Shown here one piece after another: positions 1-8,345 of a stretch of DNA of 59,047 nucleotides (positions within the stretch are counted from its first letter, which is position 1; every line of letters starts with the position of its first letter). A program made the position numbers and the translations under genes. The stretch spans positions 1 through 59,047 of the forward strand of contig JAJVIN010000036.1 in the NCBI GenBank assembly GCA_022071945.1. Direction: 5' to 3'. The stretch is from Thermoanaerobaculia bacterium. GTDB lineage: Bacteria; Acidobacteriota; Thermoanaerobaculia; UBA5066. The notes below the pieces were generated by a model that was not told where the DNA came from, did no database searches, and saw only the letters and a program-made list of their open reading frames with translations.

Positions 1-69
1 TGACGCTCTGGTTCGCTCGACCACCCCATCCGCCGAGCGTGACCCACCCGCGGGCTCAGCTCAGCCCGG

Positions 70-336
70 TCACCCCTGGACCATTCCTCCCAAGCAGACC
101 CGGGTCATTTCTGACGAGCGGTCAAGTTCCGTTGAAGCCGAAACGAGGACGACGGTCGCGAGAGCCAGGCGTTGAGCCTTCGGAAGCTCGATGTCCCAAT
201 CGTCTCCAGGCAAGAGGTCGCGCTTGTCGAGAAAGCACGAGACCCCTGGATGAAGAACATCGTAGAGCGCTTCCGCTCTCGCGGTGTCCCGTCCAGCATG
301 CGCGATGAAATAGGCCGGGCGAACACGACTGGGCAT
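70..336 (-). pseudogene. Truncated TIR-domain protein (88 aa)
   Basis: The ATG at 336 has a good ribosome site (AGGAG, about 8 nt upstream), so translation probably starts here. The product begins with a recognisable TIR fold: strand A reads PAYFIAHAGRD, followed by SCFLDKRDLLPGDDWD (the BB-loop region) and TVVLVSAST (strand D). It stops after 88 residues, where an intact TIR needs about 130, and it lacks the segment that carries the catalytic WxxxE glutamate. Neither of the other two minus-strand frames downstream restores the missing part. It lies 130 nt after the SLOG-patatin gene in the same direction. I read it as a decayed or truncated second TIR of the same module; a short regulatory TIR remnant is possible but less likely. 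Confidence 0.6.
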
Positions 337-466
337 ACTCGTCTCCTGCGGTCTCCTCCTCCGAGGAATGTGGACAGAATGGAAGTCCCGGCAGAACTGA
401 GCTGCCTCCCGCCGGGAAACGCCGAGGGCTCGAGAACGTTGATCATGACGGGGGAACCGGCTTCGC

Positions 467-2107
467 TCACTTCCAGGGAACGATGGCAACCTCGTTCAAG
501 AAACGGGACCGGACCTTCGAGAACACGTTCGGATCGCTCGCCTTGTTCGCCCCCAGGTCCTCCAACTCCTTGATTGCCGCCGAAGAGTCGAGTTGGTACC
601 TCCCGGGCTCGGTCACGGCATCGACTCTGAGGAAGCGAGGTTCTCCGGCCAGAAGGCTGGCGAGGCTCAGCGAAGACTCCTGCTGAACGTTCATCAGCAG
701 ATCCAGGATCTTCTTCTTCCAGAGCCAGCCCAAGACTCCGGCGCGAGACTGCTGAGTGACCGAGAACGGTTCGTTCGTCGTCCCCACACTCAACACGTCG
801 ATTCGCTCGAGCGGCACTCCAAGGACGCAAACGGCCTCGATGATGGCCGTCAGGGCTGGTGAGTTCGCCCAGACTCCCCCGTCTAGATAGGCGCTCTCGG
901 AAACAAGCCCCTTGATCTTCGCCGCGGAGAAGAACGTCGGCGCGGCAGCCGTGGCCAGAGCCGCGTGAGCCGCGAGCGTGGCGGCGTCCGCCGTCCGGTC
1001 CGGATGGTGAGGCGTACGAAAAACATAGGAGCGGCCCGCAACCGCCGCGTAGGCCGGGATCACCAGGCGGCAGTGTGAATCGCTCAACGTCTTCGTGCCC
1101 AGGACGGCCTTCAGCTCGCGAAGCAGGATCTCCTGCGAGTACTTCGGGCAGAGGACGTGCCGGAAGAGGTGCCGGATCCGGCCTCGGATTCTGGTGACCG
1201 GGAAGATCACGGGTCCCCGGTCTCTGTAGAATCCGAGCACTTTCTCTGCCGTCAGCCCGAGACCGAGTCCGATGGCCAGGATTCCGCCCGTCGAGGTCCC
1301 TGCGATCAGCTCGAAGTGCTCAGAGACCCGGCGTCCTGTTTGACGTTCCCACTGGGCAAGAGCCGCGGCCGTGAATGTCCCCTTCAGTCCCCCACCGTCG
1401 AGTGCGAGGATTCTGAACGATGAGCCGTCCGAACCCTTGCCTCGGACGAGGGGAAGCCGTTCGAGCTGGTCGCAGATCTTCGCGGCCAGCGTCGAGACCT
1501 CCTGCTCTCTCAAGAGGCCCCGGTTCGTCACTTCGTCGAAGCCGTTGCGAAGCCGGGATAGCACGGCGGGATTGGCACTCACATACTCCTCGGTCGCTCC
1601 CCCGAGACCCGCGAGAAGGAAACAGGGAAGCCCGCGTTCGAGCGCGAGGTCCAGTTCCCGGTGCGTACCGGCCATCCCCGCTGCCAGACGCCACATCTTT
1701 CCGCCGACGACGACAATCGCGTCGCAGCGAGCGGCCATCCACTTTCGGAGCCGGTCGAGGCTCGCGGCCCGATCTCCGGTGACGCCGGGAATCTCGTGGA
1801 CCAGCGCGTGATGCTCCCATTCACTCTTCTTCGCCCGGCCGGGCTCGTTGGCGAAGTACTGCGAAACCGCGAGGGTCAAAAGGTCTTTCCGCCCGCCTGC
1901 TTTGTGGACCCCTTCGGCTTGTTCAAGAAGAGCCGGGGTGAAGCTCGGGTGACTGCCGTGAACAATGTAGCCGCCTCGAGTGAAAACACGGCGGGCGAAC
2001 GTCCGGACGAAGGTCAGAATCGCTTCGCGTTGCTCCTCGCCGCAGTGCTCGGGTTCCGGAATGGAGCCAGAGAGCCAGATCCGAGCACCTGAAAGGACAT
2101 CATTCAT
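467..2107 (-). CDS. SLOG-patatin fusion phospholipase, predicted immune effector
   Basis: This 546-aa protein has two parts. Residues 1-220 form a Rossmann-like SLOG domain: it opens ARIWLSGSIPEPEH and has a central IVVVGGKMWRLAAGMAGTH loop and a following PCFLLAG strand. SLOG domains bind nucleotides and nucleotide-derived signals, as in ThsA of Thoeris. Residues 231-520 form a patatin phospholipase: oxyanion loop LDGGGLKG (237-243), nucleophile elbow GTSTGG with Ser272, and the catalytic Asp in YLDGGVW (Asp409). All catalytic residues are present, so activity is expected. The ATG at 2107 overlaps the end of the preceding small ORF. With TIR and SLOG genes directly upstream, I infer an effector that cleaves membrane lipids when the SLOG domain senses a TIR product. 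CapV of CBASS is a comparable patatin effector, but no CD-NTase gene is present here. Confidence 0.85.
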   Translation of the reverse strand: MNDVLSGARIWLSGSIPEPEHCGEEQREAILTFVRTFARRVFTRGGYIVHGSHPSFTPALLEQAEGVHKAGGRKDLLTLAVSQYFANEPGRAKKSEWEHHALVHEIPGVTGDRAASLDRLRKWMAARCDAIVVVGGKMWRLAAGMAGTHRELDLALERGLPCFLLAGLGGATEEYVSANPAVLSRLRNGFDEVTNRGLLREQEVSTLAAKICDQLERLPLVRGKGSDGSSFRILALDGGGLKGTFTAAALAQWERQTGRRVSEHFELIAGTSTGGILAIGLGLGLTAEKVLGFYRDRGPVIFPVTRIRGRIRHLFRHVLCPKYSQEILLRELKAVLGTKTLSDSHCRLVIPAYAAVAGRSYVFRTPHHPDRTADAATLAAHAALATAAAPTFFSAAKIKGLVSESAYLDGGVWANSPALTAIIEAVCVLGVPLERIDVLSVGTTNEPFSVTQQSRAGVLGWLWKKKILDLLMNVQQESSLSLASLLAGEPRFLRVDAVTEPGRYQLDSSAAIKELEDLGANKASDPNVFSKVRSRFLNEVAIVPWK

Positions 2108-2289
2108 GTCGATCTTCCCCTTCTGCGCCCTGCAACTTCTGCTCAGTCATCCGGATCGCCATCAGTTCCTGGTACTCCCTGCCGAGGAAGGTCCGATGCC
2201 ACGCGGCGTCTTCCCCCGGGCTTCCGGGTGTAATCGTCGATCCTCTCCGCCACGACGAATGGCGAGGGGAGACCGATGCTGGCGGCCAT
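2100..2289 (-). pseudogene. Small ORF (about 62 aa) with one frameshift, between the SLOG genes
   Basis: From the ATG at 2289 the frame reads sensibly (MAASIGLPSPFVVAERIDDY) until a run of five Cs on the plus strand (2213-2217). After that, the coding-like sequence moves to another frame (EDAAWHRTFLGREYQELMA) and ends at 2100, 8 bases inside the start of the SLOG-patatin gene. Removing one base from the homopolymer gives a continuous protein of about 62 aa. The stop/start overlap with the next gene is typical of coupled genes in this operon. The shift may be a sequencing error or a real mutation. I do not recognise the product. The charged C-terminal half looks helical, and an adaptor or regulator for the neighbours is possible. 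Confidence 0.4.
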
Positions 2290-2320
2290 TCGTTGGGCCG
2301 TACCCGGCAGGCTCCTGAAC

Positions 2321-3118
2321 TCAGACCGTGGACCACCGCGCCCGTTCCTCCGAGATCTCGTCGACGATCCATTGGGCGATGAGTGGGTACGGGATGACCG
2401 GTTGCTCCTCCGGGTCTATGCGCGGGCGGTGTTCTTCATCCCCGCCCCGGTACTTGGCGCGGAGTGTCGACACTTCTTCGAGGATCTCCTGGTCGATGCG
2501 GCGGACGACGTTGTCGTCGTCACTCCGCACGGCGATGGACGCTGCCGCTCCGCCGGTCAAGGCGAAGACATAGACCGGAGCCCCTCGCCGGAGATGTGCG
2601 AAGGCTTCGAAATCCGCTCGTTCTTCAGAGGATCCTCCGATGCACACCATCGCTATCGGACTGGTTCTTTCGATCATCTCCTCGCGCAGGCGGCCAAGCC
2701 CGCCCGGATGTTCTTCCCCTCGCCGGCGCTCGCCTCCGCCTTCCACCCGATTGAGCCTCACGTGTCCGAGCCGGTACATCACGAGTGCTTGCTCTGAAGG
2801 GGACTCGGCGAACGAACCAGATTCGAAAACCTCGACGGAGGCAGTCGGACGCTCTTCACTAGAACGTTCAGCGAGACTGGGCTCGCGATACTCACCGGCC
2901 ACCATCCCGACGAGCATCGACATCGCCGGAACACCGCGCAGGACGATCTGACCGCCCTGACTGAAGACGGCCCGGGCCAGACTGATGACCGCCTGGTCGA
3001 TCTCGAAGTGCGCTCCACGAATCCGCCGGTGCCTGGCATCCGACTCCGGAAGTGGAATGCTTGCGGAGAGCAGGATGGAGCGACCCCGGAGCCGATTGCC
3101 GCGCGGATTCCGAATCAT
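2321..3118 (-). CDS. Stand-alone SLOG-domain protein (265 aa)
   Basis: I chose the ATG at 3118 because it lies 2 nt after the TIR stop codon and just before the domain starts. The protein opens with RGRSILLSASIPLPES, the same strand-plus-S/GSIP loop seen at the start of the SLOG-patatin protein. It continues with an amphipathic helix, a SQGGQIVLRG strand, a charged low-complexity insert, and a second nucleotide-loop region (PIAMVCIGGSSEERADFEAF) followed by APVYVFALTGGAA. These features fit a divergent SLOG/LOG-like Rossmann fold. No enzymatic motif or membrane segment is visible. It is probably co-translated with the TIR gene, so it may be a signal sensor, a signal processor, or an inhibitor of the patatin effector. 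Confidence 0.7.
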   Translation of the reverse strand: MIRNPRGNRLRGRSILLSASIPLPESDARHRRIRGAHFEIDQAVISLARAVFSQGGQIVLRGVPAMSMLVGMVAGEYREPSLAERSSEERPTASVEVFESGSFAESPSEQALVMYRLGHVRLNRVEGGGERRRGEEHPGGLGRLREEMIERTSPIAMVCIGGSSEERADFEAFAHLRRGAPVYVFALTGGAAASIAVRSDDDNVVRRIDQEILEEVSTLRAKYRGGDEEHRPRIDPEEQPVIPYPLIAQWIVDEISEERARWSTV

Positions 3119-3120
3119 GC

Positions 3121-4401
3121 TCACAAAGTCCCTCTTGCCATCTCCGCAGCCGCCCGCTTCAACAGGCCCTCGTCGAAGAGGTGAATACTCGCCAGGCCAG
3201 CCAGCCATTCGGTCTGGGACGCACGGACGGGTTCCATGAGCCTTGCGAGCCCGATTACGACACCCGAAGAAGTCGGATCGACGTGCGCGTGGACGCCGCA
3301 AAAGTCGTGCAGCTCGGGCGCCCGGGGTGTCAACCAGACGAGATAGCGCCGGCCTTGCCCTCCAGTCACGACGATTCCTCCTGGCGATACGGTCTGGGGC
3401 GGAACTCCCTCGAGAAGAAGTGCCCCCTCGAGAGAGTCTCTGAGGATCTGACGTCTACGAATCAGAGCCCTGGAATGCTCCATCCTGACGCGCTCGACCA
3501 CACGGTCGAGGGCGTCTGCTTTCAAGAGGTCAAGGCCAGGCGGTTCGAAGTCATTTCTGTTCAGGATCATCCGAACGGCTGGGTCGATCCCGTCAACATC
3601 GACGCCCTTCGGATGCCTCAGCGCCAGGATTCCCAGACTCGCGGTCTTGGCAACGTCGATCTCGTATCTCGTCCACTCGGATGCAAGGATGTTCTGCGAC
3701 TCGAGCAAGAGGAGCATGGCTTTGTCGCCGAGTTCCTGGGTCAGCCGGGCCTGGAAGTCGACTCCGGGAGGGATTCGAAAGTGATCCAGGAAGACGTCGA
3801 AGCCGGCATGGGCGAGCGCATCGAAGAGCTGAACGGCCAGCTGGGATGTGTCCTTCTGCCGGTAGCTGATGAAGATGCGCGGGTTCTCGGGAGTCAGTCC
3901 CGCAATCGAGAAGACGGCAGGAAGAACCTCCGCGACGGAGGAAGTCCAGAACTCCACGTTCAGGTTCCTCAACGAGTGCGGGATGAGCCGTTTGACGCTG
4001 CCCTTGGCGCTTTCCGGGAAGACGAGCAGGACCCGGAACTCGGGACCGCGCTGGGCCCAGTCCACAAGCTCCGGAAACGGGGGGAGAGGCTGGGCCACGT
4101 CCCCGACACAGACGAGGACCTTCTGGCAGTCCGCTTCTGCAACAGCGTGGCAGAAGGACGGTCTGCCCTTGCCGCCGCACGGTACGACCACCGATCTTGC
4201 GGCTGGCGCCAAGGTCTTGAGTTCACGCATCAGGGCCTGCCGGAGGTTCTGGAGGTCACGCTGGGCCGGGGCCGTCCCAGCACAAGCGAGGGCCAGAAAC
4301 ACCGGATGAAGAACCGGAAGCCCCAGGAAACCCTCGCACTCGAATAGCCCGTCTGGACGCTCGACTTGAAGAATGAGTTGCGCTCCGGATTGCAGGGGCA
4401 T
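3121..4401 (-). CDS. TIR-domain protein with WxxxE motif, probable NAD-consuming signal generator
   Basis: This 426-aa protein has a TIR domain at about residues 174-300: strand A PRIFISYRQKD, strand B FDVFLDHFRIPPGVDF, strand D AMLLLLESQN, and SEWTRYEIDVA. The last contains Trp243-x3-Glu247, the WxxxE motif whose Glu is catalytic in NAD-hydrolysing or cyclising TIRs. About 170 residues before it (with FRVLLVFPES) and 125 after it match no family I know, and probably form a sensor and an oligomerisation region. In Thoeris, ThsB TIR proteins make cyclic ADP-ribose isomers that activate a SLOG-containing effector. Here a SLOG gene follows after 2 nt and a SLOG-patatin gene soon after. I infer an infection sensor that makes an NAD-derived messenger. 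Confidence 0.8.
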   Translation of the reverse strand: MPLQSGAQLILQVERPDGLFECEGFLGLPVLHPVFLALACAGTAPAQRDLQNLRQALMRELKTLAPAARSVVVPCGGKGRPSFCHAVAEADCQKVLVCVGDVAQPLPPFPELVDWAQRGPEFRVLLVFPESAKGSVKRLIPHSLRNLNVEFWTSSVAEVLPAVFSIAGLTPENPRIFISYRQKDTSQLAVQLFDALAHAGFDVFLDHFRIPPGVDFQARLTQELGDKAMLLLLESQNILASEWTRYEIDVAKTASLGILALRHPKGVDVDGIDPAVRMILNRNDFEPPGLDLLKADALDRVVERVRMEHSRALIRRRQILRDSLEGALLLEGVPPQTVSPGGIVVTGGQGRRYLVWLTPRAPELHDFCGVHAHVDPTSSGVVIGLARLMEPVRASQTEWLAGLASIHLFDEGLLKRAAAEMARGTL

Positions 4402-4653
4402 TGCGCTCAGGCCCCCTTGGTCCTGCTAGGCGCCCCGGCGCTCTGCCTGGGTCGGTTCCGCCCGGGGAAGGGCCCTTTTGCTCTCGAGTCGACCGGTTCT
4501 TGGGATCCCGCACCGGAGCCCCGGCTCCGCCAAGGCGAAACGGACTGATATCTCTCCATGCCTGACTTCCTCCTCTGCTGTATAAGTGCGCGCAGAAGGG
4601 GAAATCGAGACAGCGCCCCTCAAGAAAGTTGGAAAAAAATGCGAGGCCTGCTT

Positions 4654-5475
4654 TCAGGCGCTCGGCGCATGGCCCTGGATGCGAGCCAGACAGACGCGGA
4701 AGCCGACGTTCGAGCCGCTGACAAACGGCCGCCTCCCGTAGCGGTTCGCCGAGCGGCAGTCCGCCGCCCAATCGCCCCAGGACCCGCCGCGCAAAACGCG
4801 CGCCAGACTCGACTCGAGCATCGTCGAGAGACCGGTTCTCCATTCCTCGATGCGCCGGAGCGAAGCGGGATCTCTTACTCCATCCTCGCGTCTCTCGTAC
4901 GCATCCTCGTTCCATCCGTCGTGGCACCACTCCCGGACGTTTCCGTGCATGTCATGAAGCCCGAAGGCGTTCGCCTTCTTACTCCCAACCAAGTGGGTCG
5001 TGCTCTTCGCGTTTCCCAGAAACCACCCAGCATCCGCCAGATCGTCCTCTCCGTCGCCGGTGTGGTAGGCGGTCTCCGTTCCCGCGCGGCAGGCGTACTC
5101 CCATTCCGCCTCGGTGGGCAGGCAGACGAACGAGTGGCCCGGAGGAAGCTTCATCCTCTTGGTCTTCGCCAGCCACGAGCAATAGGTGATCGCATCGCGC
5201 CACGACATGTTCTCGGCCGGGTTCTCCGCTTGACCCTCGAAGAAATGTTCATGCTCGACCTTCTCCGCCCGCTTCCAGATGTCGAATTGCTCCTGGGTTA
5301 CTGGCGTTTCTCCCAACCAGAACGGTTGCGTGATCCTCACGGTGTGGACAGGCTCCTCGTCCGTCCACTCGGTCTTGCGGGTCCCCATGCGGAACTCTCC
5401 AGGCGGGATGAGCCGAAAGGCCATCTCGACACCCGCTTCCGGCCAGTGGAGGACGTGGCGGTCAGTCTCGTTCAT
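4654..5475 (-). CDS. Formylglycine-generating-enzyme-like (FGE-sulfatase domain) protein
   Basis: This 273-aa protein has the full SUMF1/FGE fold signature: IPPGEFRMGT, WLGETPVTQEQFD, LPTEAEWEYACRAGT, NAFGLHDMHGNVREWC, RVLRGGSW and NVGFRV. No signal peptide is seen when starting at the ATG at 5475, where the domain begins; an upstream ATG at 5698-5700 in the same frame would add pseudogene-derived sequence. True sulfatase-activating FGEs use two C-terminal cysteines; that arrangement is not obvious here, and no sulfatase gene is nearby. Domains of this fold also occur as modules in bacterial conflict systems with TIR and other effectors. It lies 252 nt upstream of the TIR gene on the same strand, so it may belong to that island or be an unrelated protein-modifying or binding protein. 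Confidence 0.8.
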   Translation of the reverse strand: MNETDRHVLHWPEAGVEMAFRLIPPGEFRMGTRKTEWTDEEPVHTVRITQPFWLGETPVTQEQFDIWKRAEKVEHEHFFEGQAENPAENMSWRDAITYCSWLAKTKRMKLPPGHSFVCLPTEAEWEYACRAGTETAYHTGDGEDDLADAGWFLGNAKSTTHLVGSKKANAFGLHDMHGNVREWCHDGWNEDAYERREDGVRDPASLRRIEEWRTGLSTMLESSLARVLRGGSWGDWAADCRSANRYGRRPFVSGSNVGFRVCLARIQGHAPSA

Positions 5476-5694
5476 AAGTGCGAGGTCCCTTGAGTGGCTG
5501 GGCGGATGGCCGGTTCCCGGCCGGGGCCGACTCAGACTTTGGTTCGTTTGCCATCGCCGACGGTAGATTCGCAGGAAGAGACTCGCCGCGTCCAGCCCCT
5601 CGCAGCCGCGCTGACAAGTCCGGAAGGCCAAAGGACTCTCGGAGCCAAGCCTCCCCGGGGCAGGCAGTGAAGGCGGCTCCCTCTTGCAGTACTC

Positions 5695-8345
5695 CGACAT
5701 CGCCACGAAACTCCCGTCGTTCGTCGCCCCGCTCTCGGGGAACTCCCCGTCGTTGACGGCTCCTAAGACACGAATCTCCCTCGGCCGGAGATCCGCTTGA
5801 CTCTCACGAGGCCATTCGAGACACCTGCTGTCCGGAGCACGCCATCGATCTGCCTCCACTCTCCCGGTGAAACCGAGATCACGGAACCATCCCCCACCGC
5901 CGAGCCCGTCTCCCCGTCGAAGACCTCGAGTCTCACAGTGAGGTCTTCGCCTGCTTCCGGAAAGGCAGCTACAGCCACGTTGGCCCGCGTTTCCGAATAC
6001 TGGCGAAGGCCGTGGATCCAGATTTCCTCTGTTGCCGAAAACGAGAGGCTCGTGGCCGGGTAGAAGAGACCGCACCTGCCACCACCCGAGGCGGGAGCCA
6101 CGGTTCGTGCCTCGGCGAATCCGCTGGAGAGAGCCCCGCCCGAGCGGAACTCCACGAGCAGCGACCCCGCGTAGAACGCCTGTCCGCGTGACCCCGCGGC
6201 AACGCCCCCACGACGAAGGCAGTCGATCGCATCAAGAACAATCCTTTGCTCCGCCGGCGCCAGGTCGAGCGTCAGACTTCCCCCGGACCCGCGGATCGGG
6301 GAAAGAGATTCACGGTAGGTCAGCGTGACCCGCTGCGCGGCCGAGGTCGGATTCGTCAACACGAGTTCGCTCTCGGAAGTTCCATTTCGATCCGCACCGG
6401 GACGAGCTGGGCCTCGGAAAGACGCAATCCTGATTCAGCCGCGACGTAAGTCCCGTCGTTGGTGACGTTGTCGTTGAAGACGGCGTAGGCCAGATGCGGA
6501 CCCCGGCCCGACCGTCACGTCCGGTGACACGACGTGAGTTCTGAAGGCACCCGCTTCTCCCGAGTACAGCCTGACCCTCAGAGTCACGGGTTCCTTCCCC
6601 GTGTTGACAAAGGCGAGGTTGGTCCTGTCTGCCGGAGTGCTCCTAAGCCCATGAACCAGCGAAGTGCCAAACCTAGAAATCGTGAGTCGCGACCGCCGGG
6701 TACGAGAGGCCCGCTCGGCCGCTACCAGACGGAGTCGTCGTCCTGGCGCCCGCGGACAAGACGTCCGCCGAAGACGCTCCACGGAAAGTGATCTGGAACA
6801 TGCCTCCCTGGTTCGATCCGACCGGAATCAGAAGGCCGCACTCTCGCAGGTACGCGACCGTGTCCGCCAGGGCGATCTGGCGTCCCGCCGAAAGGGCAAT
6901 GGCCACTTCGCCTTCACCCGAGGCTCCGAGCGAAACGGCTGGCGTGTAGGAGAGCGTCGCCTGAACCGGCGTCGTCCCACGATTCGCCAGAATCAACTCG
7001 GTCGAGTAACGAGCGCCGCTTGCACCCGCTGTCTCGAGGACGACCGGAACCGACTTCACAGCCGTCAGCTCGGTGGGCTCTCCGATGATGAGCGCGGAGA
7101 AGGAGCGGCCCGTCGGGGTCGTCTTGCCCGAGAGGATCGATTCGGCGGCGGACGCGATCGCGAGCCGTATGATCGCGTCTGATCCCGGTGGAGGACTGGC
7201 CGCCATCATGGCTGCGTGGTCGAGGTTCCCGAAGAATAGCCGCGACCAGAATGCCGAGACGTAGTCGATCCGAGCCGCATGTGCCGGGCGCACCATCGCG
7301 CTGAAGAACCGGCGGTCGAGAGGCTCCCAGAACGTCCAGGAATCGCGCGGGAAGGCGGTCGAGTCGAAGGCCGAGTCGATCGTCCCGAGTTCGGAATCGC
7401 GGACCTTCTGGAGCCAGCACTCGAGCATCGTGACGTGCTTTTCGCTCACCCGCGCCTGGTCAGCGAGGGTGAGCAGCCGGTCGAGGAAGTCTCGGTTGTC
7501 CGGGTACACGTGGAGGTCGATTCCCCAGAGTCCCGGAATCTCGACGAGTGCCGCGACATACGAACTCGCTCGCGAATCCCAGGTCCCGGTACCGGAAACG
7601 AGAGCCACGCCCGCCTGCCCTTCCGCCTGGATGCTCTCGACCATCCCTCTCACCATCGACGCGAAGGCCGCTGGCGAACGGAAGGCGCTCTTTCCCGAGA
7701 GCCGGCTCTCCGTGTCAGGTTCGGAACCGAGATTCAGAGCGTCGGGTCGCATGCTGCGGGCCGGCGCGACGGCTTGGGCGGTGCGACCGGCAACGTACTG
7801 GCTATCCGTCAGCTTCGCGAAGAAGGGCCCCGCGTCGAGGCCGGACCCTTCCGAGTAGATTCCGGGGAACATCGCGCCGGTCTCGACTGTCAGCTTCATT
7901 CCACGCAGCCGGACCTTCGAGGCGACGGACTCGTAGAAGTTCAGGATACCTCCGTGCACTTCGGGCCGGCCGCTTTCGGCCAGGAAGACGGGATCGAGCA
8001 GCGGGTAGTTCACGGAGACCGTCACGGCGCGTAGCCCGAGAGCGGAAAGCCGGTCGAGTTCGAGGTCGACAGCACCCGGAACACCCGGTGCGAGAAGCTG
8101 GAGACCCCGGTTTCCGTTGGCCGACAGGAGAGTCGCGGCCGGCGTCACGGGTTGACGGGTTCCGTCCCAGCTGGTCGAGAGAGTCTCGTCGAAGGCGTCG
8201 AGACGCCGGGTTATCCCACGAGCAAGGTCCTGGAACTCCGCCGGAATTGCGGGTGCTCCAGCCACCGCCGGGCTGTCAAGGCGAGGATCCAGCCAAGAGA
8301 GAACGCTCGCAGGAATCCGAAGCCAGAGTTACCGGGCCCTCTCAT
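5695..8345 (-). pseudogene. Frame-shifted secreted glycosidase-like protein with C-terminal beta-sandwich repeats
   Basis: Coding-like sequence runs through this region but changes frame at least four times. The longest piece (8265-6673, starting at a GTG) holds a TIM-barrel glycosidase-like domain (LHVYPDN, HVTMLECWLQK) and the start of an adhesion-type repeat (YSTELILANRGTTPVQ). Its continuation (LVHGLRSTPADRTNLAFVN) is in another frame from about 6685. The frame shifts again near 6500, where the reading GPHLAYAVFNDNVTNDGTY resumes, again near 6385 (SESELVLTNPTS), and near 5770, where GAVNDGEFPESGATNDGSF continues. Coding similarity also extends upstream of the GTG, to about 8345, in shifted frames. 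The start region overlaps the end of the GH13 gene by 17 bases. Intact neighbours suggest real decay, but clustered sequencing error cannot be excluded. Confidence 0.7.

Noticed and set aside
467-2107. CBASS effector of the CapV type
   Set aside because: The patatin domain fits, but no CD-NTase, Cap2 or Cap3 gene is present. The partners are TIR and SLOG proteins instead.
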